Notes: generated by a model from the sequence alone, not told the origin. A DNA stretch of 64,000 nucleotides from Caldimonas thermodepolymerans (GCF_015476235.1 NZ_CP064338.1:620001-684000), one strand, 5' to 3'. Positions 8,799 to 18,151 are shown, counted from the first letter of the stretch. Made by a program: numbers and translations.

Positions 8799-9200
8799 AT
8801 GGGACTGAAGAAGGGCTACAAGGCCCTGGTCGACGAGGCCATGGCCGTCGTGAAGACCTACAGCGTCGAGGAAGCGCGCGCCCGGCTGGGCGACCCGTCG
8901 GTGCAGTTCGTCGACGTGCGCGACGTGCGCGAGCTGGAGCGCGACGGGGTGATCCCCGGAGCGGTGCACGCGCCGCGCGGCATGCTGGAGTTCTGGGTCG
9001 ACCCCGAGTCGCCCTACCACCGCCCGGTGTTCGCCGAGGACAAGGAATTCATCCTGTTCTGCGCGGCCGGCTGGCGCTCGGCGCTGGCGACGAAGACGCT
9101 GCAGGACATGGGCCTGCCGAAGGTGGCGCACATCGACGGCGGCTTCACGGCCTGGAAGGCCGCCGGTGCCCCGGTCGAGGCCAAGGCGAAGAAGGGCTGA
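8799..9200 (+). CDS. Rhodanese-like domain protein
   Basis: A 133-residue single-domain rhodanese (sulfurtransferase fold), probably cytoplasmic. The start at 8799 is supported by ACAGGAGA just upstream. Conserved elements are VQFVDVRDVRELERDGVIPGAVHAPRG near residues 36-60 and the active loop FCAAGWRSALA, whose cysteine would carry the persulfide. The GGFTAWKAAG motif near the end is also typical. Substrate and partner are unknown. It may share a transcript with the HCCA isomerase-like gene. Confidence 0.88.
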   Translation: MGLKKGYKALVDEAMAVVKTYSVEEARARLGDPSVQFVDVRDVRELERDGVIPGAVHAPRGMLEFWVDPESPYHRPVFAEDKEFILFCAAGWRSALATKTLQDMGLPKVAHIDGGFTAWKAAGAPVEAKAKKG

Positions 9201-9209
9201 GCGCGCGCC

Positions 9210-10073
9210 TCACTCTTCTTCGCGCGGCAGCGGCAGGTAGCTCGCCATCGCCTCGCCCATGCGCACCGGTCGCTCCGGCGCCCAGTCGGCGTTGAAGCGC
9301 AGGCAGTCGCGCGGGAACAGCATCACCACCGTCGAGCCGAGCAGGAAGCGGCCCATCTCCTCGCCCTGCCGCAGCCGCACGTGTCCGTCGTAGTGCCACT
9401 CGCGCACCTCGCCCGGGCGGGGCGGGTTGACCATCCCGTGCCAGACGGTGGCCATGCTGCCGACGATGGTCGCGCCTATCAGCACCATCACGAAGGGCCC
9501 GCGCTCGCCGTCGAACACGCACACCACGCGCTCGTTGCGCGCGAACAGCCCGGGCACGCCGCGCGCGGTGGTCGGGTTGACCGAGAACAGGTCGCCCGGC
9601 ACGTGGATCATGCGGCGCAGCCGCCCGCTGCAGGGCATGTGGATGCGGTGGTAGTCCTTCGGGCTCAGGTACAGCGTGGCGAACTCGCCGTCGAGGAACA
9701 TCGCGGCCAGCATCGGGTCGCCGCCCAGCAGCGCGGGCACCGTGTAGTCGTGGCCCTTGGCCTGCAGGATGCGGTCGTGCCGGATGCGGCCGAACTGGCT
9801 GATGGCGCCGTCGACCGGGCAGACCAGGTCGGCACGCGCGATCGGCCGCGCCCCGGGCTTCAGCGGCCGCGTGAAGAACTCGTTGAAGCTGCGGTAGGCG
9901 GCCGGGTCCGGCTCGGCCGCTTCGCGCATGTCCACGCCGTAGCGCTTGATGAACCAGCGGATCGCCGCGGTGGTGAGCGCACCGCCTTCGGCGGCAGCCA
10001 GTCGGCCGGCCAGCGTGGTCAGCGCGCGTTTCGGGAGCAGGTACTGGGGCAGGACGGCAAGGCGTGGCGACAC
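9210..10073 (-). CDS. psd: Phosphatidylserine decarboxylase proenzyme
   Basis: A pyruvoyl enzyme of about 287 residues that converts phosphatidylserine to phosphatidylethanolamine at the inner membrane. The self-cleavage motif LGST is present near the C-terminus; its serine becomes the pyruvoyl group. The family segments FNEFFTRPLKPGARP, PVDGAISQFG and HRIHMPCSGRL are intact. The reading frame stays open far upstream. The GTG at 10073 (starting VSPRLAVLPQYLLPKR) is chosen because it gives the family's usual N-terminus and length. No clear ribosome-binding site is visible there. The gene is divergent from rdgC. Confidence 0.93.
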   Translation of the reverse strand: MSPRLAVLPQYLLPKRALTTLAGRLAAAEGGALTTAAIRWFIKRYGVDMREAAEPDPAAYRSFNEFFTRPLKPGARPIARADLVCPVDGAISQFGRIRHDRILQAKGHDYTVPALLGGDPMLAAMFLDGEFATLYLSPKDYHRIHMPCSGRLRRMIHVPGDLFSVNPTTARGVPGLFARNERVVCVFDGERGPFVMVLIGATIVGSMATVWHGMVNPPRPGEVREWHYDGHVRLRQGEEMGRFLLGSTVVMLFPRDCLRFNADWAPERPVRMGEAMASYLPLPREEE

Positions 10074-10188
10074 GTGGGCAGTGCAGGGCAAAACCACAAG
10101 TGTACCGAGGGGCTTGCGCCCTGGCGGCGGCAGGGCCGCGCGGGCCGGCCGCCTACAATCCGCCCCCTTCAGCCTGGAACTTGCCGCC

Positions 10189-11172
10189 ATGTTCAAGAAC
10201 GCCATCGTCTTTCGCATCCACCAGTGGGAGCGCCCCGAACTCGCGACGCTCGAGGCGCGGCTGGCCGGCGCGCGCTTTGCCGAGTGCGGCGCGACGCAGC
10301 AGGAGTCGGCCGGCTGGGTCGAGCCGCGCGGCGAGAAGCACGGCGCGATGATCGAGAGCGTGGGCGGGCAGTGGATCCTCAAGCTGTGCACCGAGACGAA
10401 GTCGGTGCCGGCCTCGGCGGTCAAGAGCCGCCTCGAGGAGCAGCTCGACCGCATCGAGCAGGAGACCGGCCGCCGCCCGCGCGGCAAGCGTGCCAAGGAG
10501 CTGAAGGAGGAGATCGTGCGCGAGCTGCTGCCGCGTGCCTTCCCCAAGCGCGGCACGACCACCGTGTGGATCGCGCCGGCGCAAGGCTGGGTGGTGGTCG
10601 AGGCCTCGGGCATCAAGCGTGCGGACGCGGTGGTGACGCGGCTGGTCGAGCTGTTCGACGGCGCCCTGAGCATGAGCCCGCTGCAGACCGAGACCGCACC
10701 GGCCACCGCGATGGCGCAGTGGCTGCGCAGCAAGGAGGCACCGGCCGGCTTCACGATCGACCGCGAATGCGAGCTCAAGCAGCCCGACAGCGAGAAGGCC
10801 ACCGTGCGTTACACCCGCCACACGCTGGACATCGACGAGGTCGCCCGGCACATCGAGCAGGGCAAGCTGCCCACGCAGCTGGCCTTGACCTGGGACAACC
10901 GCGTGTCCTTCGTGTTGACGGAATCGCTGGTCCTCAAGAAGATCAGGCCGCTTGACGTGGTGCTCGAAGGCGCGCGCAGCGACGAGGATGGCGGCTTCGA
11001 CGCCGACGTCGCGCTGATGACCGGGGAACTTGGCAAGCTGATCCCGGATCTGGTCGAGGCGCTCGGCGGCGAGCTCGATCGTGAGAAGTTGTACCGTGCG
11101 GCCGCCGCACCGCAGGCGAGCGCCGACGCGCACGCCGGCGTGCCGCCGTGGGAGGAGCCGGCCGCGGCCTGA
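10189..11172 (+). CDS. rdgC: Recombination-associated protein RdgC
   Basis: A 327-residue DNA-binding protein that forms a ring around duplex DNA, associates with the nucleoid and modulates RecA. The N-terminus MFKNAIVFRIHQWE and the segments GGQWILKLCTETKSVPASAV and ALTWDNRVSFVLTE are characteristic. The ATG at 10189 agrees with the family start. The C-terminus carries an extra Ala/Pro-rich tail of about 20 residues. The gene stands alone, divergent from psd with 115 bp between. Confidence 0.92.
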   Translation: MFKNAIVFRIHQWERPELATLEARLAGARFAECGATQQESAGWVEPRGEKHGAMIESVGGQWILKLCTETKSVPASAVKSRLEEQLDRIEQETGRRPRGKRAKELKEEIVRELLPRAFPKRGTTTVWIAPAQGWVVVEASGIKRADAVVTRLVELFDGALSMSPLQTETAPATAMAQWLRSKEAPAGFTIDRECELKQPDSEKATVRYTRHTLDIDEVARHIEQGKLPTQLALTWDNRVSFVLTESLVLKKIRPLDVVLEGARSDEDGGFDADVALMTGELGKLIPDLVEALGGELDREKLYRAAAAPQASADAHAGVPPWEEPAAA

Positions 11173-11284
11173 GTCCCGCGGCGTGCGCGTGTGCGCCTTG
11201 TTTCAAAGGGTGTGTCCAACCGCGTTACCCTTGCGGGTGCTGCGACCCGCACCACCCCTGTTCTGCTGAGAAGAATTCCTTTCC

Positions 11285-11977
11285 ATGTTCGGAAGACCCA
11301 AGCCCGTCGTGCTCGACCGCTACGGTTCACGACGTTCCCGTGCCGTGATGCCACGGTGGCTCGTGCTGTTGCTGATCGGCGCCGGGCTCGGCATCGGCGG
11401 CGTGTTCTACGTGCAGCAGCGCGTGCTGCCTCCGCGCCTGTCGATGGAAGAGTCGGCCCGGCTGCAGCGCGCCTATGAAGAAGCCGAGGCCGAGCGCCAG
11501 CGCCTGCAGGGCGAGCTGGGCAAGACCGGCGAGCAGCTCGAGGCCGCGCTGGCCGACAAGGAGCGCCTGAGCCGCGAGCTGGCCACCAGCCGCGAGACCA
11601 TCGCCCGCCTGCGCGAGGACATGGGCGCGCTGGTCGCCGCGCTGCCGCCCGATCCGCGCGGCAGCGCGGTGGCGGTGCGCGCCGCGCGCTTCCAGCAGGA
11701 AGGCAACGCGCTGACCTACGACATCGTGCTGTCGCGCGATGCCAGCGGCAAGCGGCCGTTCCAGGGCGTGCTGCAGTTCGTCGTCGCCGGCTCGCCGATC
11801 GACGGCCCCGAGCGCACCATCCGGCTCGACCCGGTGCCGGTGACCATCGAGCGCTTCGAGAGCGTGCGCGGCAGCGTGCCGCTGCCCGAAGGCTTCCGGC
11901 CGCGCCAGACCACGGTGCAGGTGCTCGACCGCCCGGGCGGCACGCTGTCCGGGATGCGCGTGCTCTACGTGCGCTGA
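11285..11977 (+). CDS. Membrane-anchored coiled-coil protein, DUF6776-like
   Basis: A 230-residue protein with one membrane segment near residues 24-43 (WLVLLLIGAGLGIGGVFYV). A heptad-rich, charged coiled coil follows from about residue 55 to 115, then a C-terminal beta-rich domain. The topology suggests a short cytoplasmic N-terminus and a periplasmic remainder. Similar proteins of unknown function are common in Burkholderiales. No enzymatic motif is visible. A GAGAAGAATT stretch precedes the ATG. Confidence 0.8.
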   Translation: MFGRPKPVVLDRYGSRRSRAVMPRWLVLLLIGAGLGIGGVFYVQQRVLPPRLSMEESARLQRAYEEAEAERQRLQGELGKTGEQLEAALADKERLSRELATSRETIARLREDMGALVAALPPDPRGSAVAVRAARFQQEGNALTYDIVLSRDASGKRPFQGVLQFVVAGSPIDGPERTIRLDPVPVTIERFESVRGSVPLPEGFRPRQTTVQVLDRPGGTLSGMRVLYVR

Positions 11978-11991
11978 GGCGGCCGGCCCGC

Positions 11992-12405
11992 TCAGCGGTC
12001 GTAGACGCTGTCCAGCGACCGGAAGCCCTTGACCTCGATCGGGTTGCCCGAGGGGTCGCGGAAGAACATCGTCCACTGCTCGCCGGGCTGCCCCTCGAAG
12101 CGCACCTGCGGCTCCATCACGAAGGCCACGCCGGCCTCGCGCAGGCGCTGCGCCAGCGCCTGCCAGTCGGGCAGCTCCAGCACCACGCCCAGGTGCGGCA
12201 TCGGCACCAGGTGGCCGTCGACGCGGCCGGTGTCCGTGGTGGGAAACGGCTCGCCCAGATGCAGCGAGATCTGGTGGCCGAAGAAGTCGAAATCGACCCA
12301 GGTGTCGGTGCTGCGGCCTTCGCGGCAGCCGAGCACGCGCCCGTAGAAGTCGCGCGCCGCGTCCAGGTCGTGCACGTGGTAGGCGAGGTGGAACAGGCTT
12401 TTCAT
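11992..12405 (-). CDS. VOC family (glyoxalase/dioxygenase-like) protein
   Basis: A 137-residue protein with two beta-alpha-beta-beta-beta halves of the vicinal oxygen chelate fold. The N-terminus FHLAYHVHDLDAARDFYGRVLGC is the standard VOC opening, with a metal-ligand histidine. The C-terminal MFFRDPSGNPIEVKG holds the conserved Glu ligand. This form resembles the uncharacterised glyoxalase/bleomycin-resistance group rather than GloA. It lies directly downstream of the AraC-type regulator gene on the same strand (13-bp gap), so the two may be co-transcribed. Confidence 0.88.
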   Translation of the reverse strand: MKSLFHLAYHVHDLDAARDFYGRVLGCREGRSTDTWVDFDFFGHQISLHLGEPFPTTDTGRVDGHLVPMPHLGVVLELPDWQALAQRLREAGVAFVMEPQVRFEGQPGEQWTMFFRDPSGNPIEVKGFRSLDSVYDR

Positions 12406-12418
12406 GGTGCGCCCGATG

Positions 12419-13459
12419 TTACGCCGCGCCGTGTTCCCGTGCGCGGAACTCGCTCGGCGACAGCCCGGTCCAGCCCTTGAAGGCGCGCGCGAAGCTCTTT
12501 TCGTTGGCGAAGCCCGCGGCCAGCGCCACCTGCTTGACCGGCCGCGCGGTGCGGCGCAGCAGCTCGATCGCCTGCTCGCGGCGCGCCTCGTCCTTCAGTG
12601 CCTGCAGCGACACGCCCTCGTCGCGCAGCTGGCGGTGCAGCGTGCGCACCGACAGGTGCAGCGCCTCGGCCAGCGCTTCGGCGGTGCGCAGCCCGGCACC
12701 GCGCGTGCGCAGCAGCTCGCGCACCCGCTCGGCCAGCAGCCGGTCGCGCCGGTAGGGCAGCACGATCAGGCGCACGCCGTGCTGCAGCATGGCCTGCAGC
12801 GCGCGCTCGTCGCGCCGCTGCGGCAGCGCCAGGTAGCGCGCGTCGAAGCCGAAGCCGGCCGGCCCGGCGGCAAAGCGCACCGGCCCGGACGGGAACAGCA
12901 GCGGGTAGACGTCGGCATGCGGCGGCGCCTCGAACGGGAAGGTGGTCTCCAGCAGCGGGATGCGTGAATCGATCACCCAGGACGCGTAGCCGTGCAGGTT
13001 GCGCAGGCTGGTCAGCAGGCACAGCTCGCGCATCGGCGGCACCAGCGCGCGGCGCTCCTCGATCTGGATGCGCGCGGCGCCGTCCTGCACCGACAGGCGG
13101 AACAGGATGTCGTCGGTCAGCAGCGCGTGGTGGCGGCACCAGCGCTTGAGCGCCACCTCCAGCGTCGGCGCGCTCAGCGAGGCGCGGCTGAGCATCCCGT
13201 AGCTGCCCCAGGGCAGGCGGCGCGAGAACCAGCCCAGCGCCTCGTCGTCGAGCTGCTGCATCGCCAGGCGCGAGAAGGTCTCCATCTGCACCGCCGTGAT
13301 GCGCGCCTGCGGCTGGCGCAACAGGGCTGGCGTGATTTGTGCCTGTCTGAGCGCCTCGGACGGGTCCGCGCCGTAGCGCTCGAAGGCCAGCAGCATGGCA
13401 CGGATGAAGGCCACCGGCGTGACCGCGGCAGGGGGCTCGGAGGGACGGGGGGCGCGCAC
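12419..13459 (-). CDS. AraC family transcriptional regulator
   Basis: A 346-residue regulator with an N-terminal arabinose-binding-like ligand domain (about residues 20-210, the OruR/ArgR-type PF12625 group) and a C-terminal AraC helix-turn-helix pair. The second helix-turn-helix has the signature VALAAGFANEKSFARAFKGWTGLSPSEFR. It is divergent from the liuBCDE operon across a 137-bp gap. It is therefore the obvious candidate for its regulator, although liu genes in pseudomonads are controlled by the MerR-type LiuR. This assignment rests on position only. Confidence 0.88.
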   Translation of the reverse strand: MRAPRPSEPPAAVTPVAFIRAMLLAFERYGADPSEALRQAQITPALLRQPQARITAVQMETFSRLAMQQLDDEALGWFSRRLPWGSYGMLSRASLSAPTLEVALKRWCRHHALLTDDILFRLSVQDGAARIQIEERRALVPPMRELCLLTSLRNLHGYASWVIDSRIPLLETTFPFEAPPHADVYPLLFPSGPVRFAAGPAGFGFDARYLALPQRRDERALQAMLQHGVRLIVLPYRRDRLLAERVRELLRTRGAGLRTAEALAEALHLSVRTLHRQLRDEGVSLQALKDEARREQAIELLRRTARPVKQVALAAGFANEKSFARAFKGWTGLSPSEFRAREHGAA

Positions 13460-13596
13460 CCTGCAAGTGTGGCAACGGATGGCAGGATTTGCAACCTGGT
13501 TGACTTGTTCTGTGCGGTGCGGCTGCCTACCCTTGGCGTTTTACGGCGACCCCCTTCGTGCCTGCGCTGTGGTGGTTGCCTGCAGGAGACGCACCC

Positions 13597-15204
13597 ATGC
13601 CCATGCTCGAATCCCGCCTCAATCCGCGCAGCGAGGAGTTCCGGCACAACGCCGACGCGATGCGGGCGCTGGTCGGTGACCTGAACGCGCAGCTCGAGCG
13701 CATCGCCCAGGGCGGCGGCGAAGCCGCGCGGGCCAAGCACCTGGCGCGCGGCAAGCTGCTGCCGCGCGAGCGGGTCGAGATGCTGCTTGACCCCGGCACG
13801 CCCTTCCTCGAGATCGCGCCGCTGGTGGCGCTGGACATGTACAACAACGAGGCGCCCGGCGCGGGGATGATCGCCGGCATCGGGCGGGTGTCCGGCGTCG
13901 AGTGCGTGATCGTCTGCAACGATGCCACCGTCAAGGGCGGCACCTACTACCCGATGACGGTCAAGAAGCACCTGCGCGCGCAGGAGATCGCGCAGCAGAA
14001 CCGGCTGCCGTGCATCTACCTGGTCGACTCGGGCGGCGCCAACCTGCCCAACCAGGACGACGTGTTCCCCGACCGCGAGCACTTCGGGCGCATCTTCTAC
14101 AACCAGGCCAACATGAGCGCCCAGGGCATCCCGCAGCTGGCGGTGGTGATGGGCTCGTGCACCGCCGGCGGCGCCTACGTGCCGGCGATGAGCGACGAGA
14201 CCATCATCGTGAAGAACCAGGGCACGATCTTCCTCGGCGGCCCGCCGCTGGTGAAGGCAGCCATCGGCGAGGTGGTCAGCGCCGAGGAGCTGGGCGGCGG
14301 CGACGTGCACACCCGGTTGTCGGGCGTCGCCGACCACCTGGCCGAGAACGACCTGCACGCGCTCGCCCTGGCGCGCGCGGCGGTGGCGCGGTTCAACTGG
14401 CGCAAGTCGAGCCCGCTGGCATGCATCCCGCCGCGCGAGCCGAAGTACCCGGCCGAGGAGCTGTACGGCGTGATCCCCACCGACACGCGCAAGCCCTACG
14501 ACGTGCGCGAGGTGATCGCGCGCATCGTCGACGGCAGCGAGTTCGACGAGTTCAAGGCCCGCTACGGCACCACGCTGGTGTGCGGCTTCGCGCACATCGA
14601 GGGCATGCCGGTGGGCATCGTCGCCAACAACGGCATCCTGTTCATCGAGAGCGCCGAGAAGGGCGCGCACTTCATCGAGCTGTGCTGCCAGCGCAAGATC
14701 CCGCTGGTGTTCCTGCAGAACATCACCGGGTTCATGGTGGGGCGCAAGTACGAGAACGCCGGCATCGCGCGCGCCGGCGCCAAAATGGTGACCGCGGTGG
14801 CCTGTGCGCAGGTGCCCAAGTTCACCGTGATCATCGGCGGCAGCTTCGGCGCCGGCAACTACGGCATGTGCGGCCGTGCCTACAGCCCGCGCTTCCTGTG
14901 GATGTGGCCGAACGCGCGCATCAGCGTGATGGGCGGCGAGCAGGCCGCCAGCGTGCTGGCCACCGTCAAGCGCGACGGCATCGAGGCCAAGGGCGGTCAG
15001 TGGAGCGCCGAGGAGGAGGAAGCCTTCAAGGCGCCGATCCGTGCCCAGTACGAGCGCCAGGGCCATCCGTACTACGCCTCGGCGCGGCTGTGGGACGATG
15101 GCGTGATCGACCCGGCCGACACGCGCCGCGTGCTGGCGCTGGGCCTGTCCGCCGCGCTCAACGCCCCGATTCCTGACGCGCGCTTCGGCGTGTTCCGCAT
15201 GTGA
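13597..15204 (+). CDS. liuB: Methylcrotonoyl-CoA carboxylase beta (carboxyltransferase) subunit
   Basis: A 535-residue carboxyltransferase subunit. With LiuD it carboxylates 3-methylcrotonyl-CoA in leucine/isovalerate breakdown. The ATG at 13597 follows GCAGGAG and gives the family N-terminus [15 protein letters not shown]. The two crotonase-like halves contain the acyl-CoA segment [18 protein letters not shown] near residue 150 and the carboxybiotin-site sequence [15 protein letters not shown] near residue 418. The length and the LPNQ motif fit methylcrotonyl-CoA rather than propionyl-CoA carboxylase. liuC follows after 41 bp. Confidence 0.95.
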   Translation: MPMLESRLNPRSEEFRHNADAMRALVGDLNAQLERIAQGGGEAARAKHLARGKLLPRERVEMLLDPGTPFLEIAPLVALDMYNNEAPGAGMIAGIGRVSGVECVIVCNDATVKGGTYYPMTVKKHLRAQEIAQQNRLPCIYLVDSGGANLPNQDDVFPDREHFGRIFYNQANMSAQGIPQLAVVMGSCTAGGAYVPAMSDETIIVKNQGTIFLGGPPLVKAAIGEVVSAEELGGGDVHTRLSGVADHLAENDLHALALARAAVARFNWRKSSPLACIPPREPKYPAEELYGVIPTDTRKPYDVREVIARIVDGSEFDEFKARYGTTLVCGFAHIEGMPVGIVANNGILFIESAEKGAHFIELCCQRKIPLVFLQNITGFMVGRKYENAGIARAGAKMVTAVACAQVPKFTVIIGGSFGAGNYGMCGRAYSPRFLWMWPNARISVMGGEQAASVLATVKRDGIEAKGGQWSAEEEEAFKAPIRAQYERQGHPYYASARLWDDGVIDPADTRRVLALGLSAALNAPIPDARFGVFRM

Positions 15205-15245
15205 CGCGCGTTGCCGTGCACCAACCAGGCGAAAGGACAGCCGAC

Positions 15246-16040
15246 ATGCAGACTCCGCTGGAACTGCGCATCGACGGGCCGGTGGCCCGCGTCTACCTCA
15301 ACCGTCCCGAGGTGCGCAACGCCTTCGACGACGAGACCATCGCGGCGCTGACCGCGACCTTCACGCGGCTGGGCCAGGACCCGACCGTGCGCGCCATCGT
15401 GCTCGGCGGCCACGGCAAGGCCTTCAGCGCAGGGGCCGACCTCAACTGGATGCGCAAGATGGCCGGCTACACCTGGGACCAGAACCGCGAGGACGCCTCG
15501 CGCCTGGCGCAGATGCTGTGGACGCTGTACAGCTGCCCGGTGCCGGTGATCGGCCGCATCCACGGCGACTGCTACGCGGGCGGCGTCGGGCTCGCCGCGG
15601 TGTGCGACGTGCTGGTCGCGGCCGAGGGCGTGCACTTCTGCCTGTCCGAGGCGAAGCTCGGCCTGCTGCCGGCCACCATCAGTCCCTACGTGATCCGCGC
15701 GATGGGCGAGCAGGCCGCGCGCCGCTACTTCGTCACCGCCGAGCGCTTCAGCGCCGCCGAGGCGTACCGCCTCGGCTTCGTGCACGAGGTGTGCGCGCCC
15801 GAGGCGTTCGACGCGAAGGTCGACGCCATCGTGCAGACGGTGGTGGCCAACGGGCCCGAGGCGGTCAAGGCCTGCAAGCGCCTGGTGCAGGACGTCGCCG
15901 GCCAGCCGATCACCGCCGGGCTGCGCGACGACACCGCGCGCCGCATTGCCGACATCCGCGCCAGCGACGAGGGGCGCGAGGGCGTGCGGTCCTTCCTCGA
16001 CAAGCGGGCACCGGCCTGGGCCGTGTCGCAAGGGGGTTGA
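15246..16040 (+). CDS. liuC: Methylglutaconyl-CoA hydratase (enoyl-CoA hydratase family)
   Basis: A 264-residue crotonase-fold hydratase that converts 3-methylglutaconyl-CoA to HMG-CoA, the step between the MCC carboxylase and HMG-CoA lyase. The ATG at 15246 is preferred, with GAAAGGACAG just upstream. The in-frame ATG at 15201 lies within the liuB end. Visible are the oxyanion-hole segment FSAGADLNWMRKM near residue 60 and GDCYAGGVGLAAVCDVLVAAE near residue 105. Operon position supports the specific function. It ends one base before a small open frame that copies the start of liuD. Confidence 0.92.
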   Translation: MQTPLELRIDGPVARVYLNRPEVRNAFDDETIAALTATFTRLGQDPTVRAIVLGGHGKAFSAGADLNWMRKMAGYTWDQNREDASRLAQMLWTLYSCPVPVIGRIHGDCYAGGVGLAAVCDVLVAAEGVHFCLSEAKLGLLPATISPYVIRAMGEQAARRYFVTAERFSAAEAYRLGFVHEVCAPEAFDAKVDAIVQTVVANGPEAVKACKRLVQDVAGQPITAGLRDDTARRIADIRASDEGREGVRSFLDKRAPAWAVSQGG

Positions 16041-16041
16041 G

Positions 16042-16161
16042 ATGTTCGACGAGATCCTGATTGCCAACCGCGGTGACCAGCCGGCGCGAGCCGGCGCAGC
16101 GGCGCAGACAGAACGCATGGCACGCGTAGCGTGCGCAGGCGATCTCACCGCGGGAGACTGA
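16042..16161 (+). CDS. 39-codon open frame: partial copy of the liuD start
   Basis: Between liuC and liuD is a short frame whose first 35 bp (16042-16076) match the first 35 bp of liuD at 33 positions, encoding MFDEILIANRG. After that the frame runs through unrelated sequence and stops at 16159-16161, one base before the true liuD ATG. AGGGGG lies 6 bp upstream of its ATG, so translation is possible. It starts one base after the liuC stop. It may be a decayed duplication, or a translated leader that couples liuC to liuD translation. It is not a complete biotin carboxylase. Confidence 0.55.
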   Translation: MFDEILIANRGDQPARAGAAAQTERMARVACAGDLTAGD

Positions 16162-16207
16162 CATGTTCGACAAGATCCTGATCGCCAACCGCGGTGAGAT
16201 CGCCTGC
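16135..16207. repeat. 19-bp perfect inverted repeat enclosing the liuD start codon
   Basis: The sequence at 16135-16153 is the exact reverse complement of 16189-16207, which codes for part of the liuD N-terminus. The 35-nt loop contains the liuD ATG and part of its GGGAGA ribosome-binding site. A shorter 9-bp pair, CCGCGGTGA at 16068-16076 and TCACCGCGG at 16145-16153, bounds a 68-bp segment. If that segment is inverted, the upstream copy continues to match liuD for about 12 more bases. A GCCGGC-GCGA-GCCGGC hairpin also lies within the segment. Confidence 0.85.
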
Positions 16208-18151
16208 CGCGTGGCGGCCACGGCGCGGCGCCTGGGCATCCGCACCGTCGCGGTCCACTCCGATGCCGACGCGCAGGCCAAGCACGTGCTGGCCTGCGAC
16301 GAGGCGGTGCACATCGGGGGGGCGGCGCCGCGCGACAGCTACTTGCGCTGGGAGCGCATCATCGAGGCCGCGCGCCGCACCGGTGCTCAGGCCATCCACC
16401 CGGGCTACGGGTTCCTGAGCGAGAACGAGGCCTTCGCCGCGGCCTGTGCCGAGGCCGGCTTGGTGTTCATCGGCCCGCCCGCCTCGGCGATCGCCGCGAT
16501 GGGCAGCAAGTCGGCCGCCAAGGTGCTCATGGAGCGCGCCGGCGTGCCGCTGGTGCCGGGCTACCACGGCGACCGGCAGGATGCCGACTTCCTGCTCGGC
16601 GAGGCCGACCGCATCGGCTACCCGGTACTGATCAAGGCCAGCGCGGGCGGCGGCGGCAAGGGCATGCGGCGCGTGGACCGCGCCGAGGACTTCATCGAGG
16701 CGCTGGCCTCGTGCAAGCGCGAGGCGCAGGCCAGCTTCGGCAGCGACCACGTGCTGGTCGAGCGCTACGTCACGCGCCCGCGCCACATCGAGATCCAGGT
16801 GTTCGGCGACACGCACGGCAACTACGTCCACCTGTTCGAGCGCGACTGCTCGGTGCAACGCCGCCACCAGAAGGTGCTGGAGGAAGCGCCCGCGCCGGGC
16901 ATGACCGAGGCGCGCCGCCGCGAGATGGGCGAGGCCGCGGTGGCCGCCGCGCGCGCGGTGGGCTATGTCGGCGCGGGCACGGTGGAGTTCATCGCCGAGC
17001 AGGACGGGCGCTTCTACTTCATGGAGATGAACACCCGCCTGCAGGTCGAGCACCCGGTGACCGAGGCGATCACCGGGCAGGACCTGGTCGAGTGGCAGCT
17101 GCGCGTGGCCGCGGGCGAACGCCTGCCGCGCCTGCAGGACGAGCTGCGCATCGAGGGCCACGCGATGGAGGCGCGCCTGTGCGCCGAGAACCCGGAGGCG
17201 CAGTTCCTGCCGGCCACCGGGCGGCTGCGGGTGTTCCGCACCCCCGAGGCGGCCGAGTTCCGCGTCGCGCCGGTGCGGCTGGATGCCGGCGTGCGCGAGG
17301 GCGACGAGATCACGCCGTACTACGACTCGATGATCGCCAAGCTCATCGTGCACGGGGCCACGCGCGAGCAGGCGCTGGCGCGGCTGCAGGCGGCGCTGGC
17401 CGCGACCCATGTCGTGGGCCTGCACACCAACGTGGCCTTCCTGCGCCGGGTGGTGGCCAGCCGCTCGTTCGTGCAGGCCGACCTCGACACCGCACTGATC
17501 GAGCGTGAACGCGAGGCGCTGTTCGACGTGCCGGGGCTGTCGCTGCCCTGCGCGGTGGCCGGGGTGGCGGCCTGCGTGCTGGCCGAGGAGGCCGCCCTGC
17601 AGGACGACGACCCTTGGTCGCGGCGCGACGGCTGGCGCCTGCACGGTGCGGCGCGCCGGCGCATGGAGCTGGACGTGGGCGGGCAGCGCCACGTCGCCTA
17701 CCTGGCCTACCAGCACGACGGTTCGCACCTGCTGCAGCTGGGCGAGCTGCAGCTGCCGCTGCAGGCGCGCGCGCTGGGCGGCGACCGCCACGACGTGCGG
17801 CTGGGCGAGCAGCGCTGGACGCTGTCGGTCTACCGCCACGGCGAGTCCTTCGCGGTGTTCGGCGCCGACGGCCACCTGTCGTTGACCTGGATCGACCCCA
17901 TCGTCCATGCCGGCGAGGGCGGCCACGACGCCGGGCGGCTGACCGCACCGATGCCGGGCAAGCTGATCGCGCTGCACGTGCAGCCCGGCCAGCGCGTCGC
18001 CAAGGGCCAGGCGCTGGCGGTGATGGAGGCGATGAAGATGGAGCACAGCATCGTCGCACCGGCCGACGGGGTGGTGCAGGAGCTGCTCTACGGCGTGGGC
18101 GACCAGGTCGACGAGGGCGCCGAGCTGCTGCGCCTGCAGCCGGCGGACTGA
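16163..18151 (+). CDS. liuD: Methylcrotonoyl-CoA carboxylase alpha (biotin carboxylase/BCCP) subunit
   Basis: A 662-residue biotin-containing subunit. Biotin carboxylase occupies about residues 1-450 (MFDKILIANRGEIACRVAAT; ATP-grasp KASAGGGGKGMRRV near 158; MNTRLQVEHPVTE near 290). A linker domain follows, then the C-terminal biotinyl domain with VMEAMKMEH, the biotinylated lysine being Lys625. The start at 16163 matches the conserved family start and follows GGGAGA. The start codon lies inside the loop of a 19-bp inverted repeat and just after a small open frame copying its own 5' end, so its translation may be structured. It acts with LiuB. Confidence 0.95.
   Translation: MFDKILIANRGEIACRVAATARRLGIRTVAVHSDADAQAKHVLACDEAVHIGGAAPRDSYLRWERIIEAARRTGAQAIHPGYGFLSENEAFAAACAEAGLVFIGPPASAIAAMGSKSAAKVLMERAGVPLVPGYHGDRQDADFLLGEADRIGYPVLIKASAGGGGKGMRRVDRAEDFIEALASCKREAQASFGSDHVLVERYVTRPRHIEIQVFGDTHGNYVHLFERDCSVQRRHQKVLEEAPAPGMTEARRREMGEAAVAAARAVGYVGAGTVEFIAEQDGRFYFMEMNTRLQVEHPVTEAITGQDLVEWQLRVAAGERLPRLQDELRIEGHAMEARLCAENPEAQFLPATGRLRVFRTPEAAEFRVAPVRLDAGVREGDEITPYYDSMIAKLIVHGATREQALARLQAALAATHVVGLHTNVAFLRRVVASRSFVQADLDTALIEREREALFDVPGLSLPCAVAGVAACVLAEEAALQDDDPWSRRDGWRLHGAARRRMELDVGGQRHVAYLAYQHDGSHLLQLGELQLPLQARALGGDRHDVRLGEQRWTLSVYRHGESFAVFGADGHLSLTWIDPIVHAGEGGHDAGRLTAPMPGKLIALHVQPGQRVAKGQALAVMEAMKMEHSIVAPADGVVQELLYGVGDQVDEGAELLRLQPAD

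Noticed and set aside
15910-16314. Minus-strand frame across the liuC-liuD junction
   Set aside because: It is an antisense frame created by the inverted repeat and the reverse of liuD coding sequence. It has no start signals and no protein similarity of its own.
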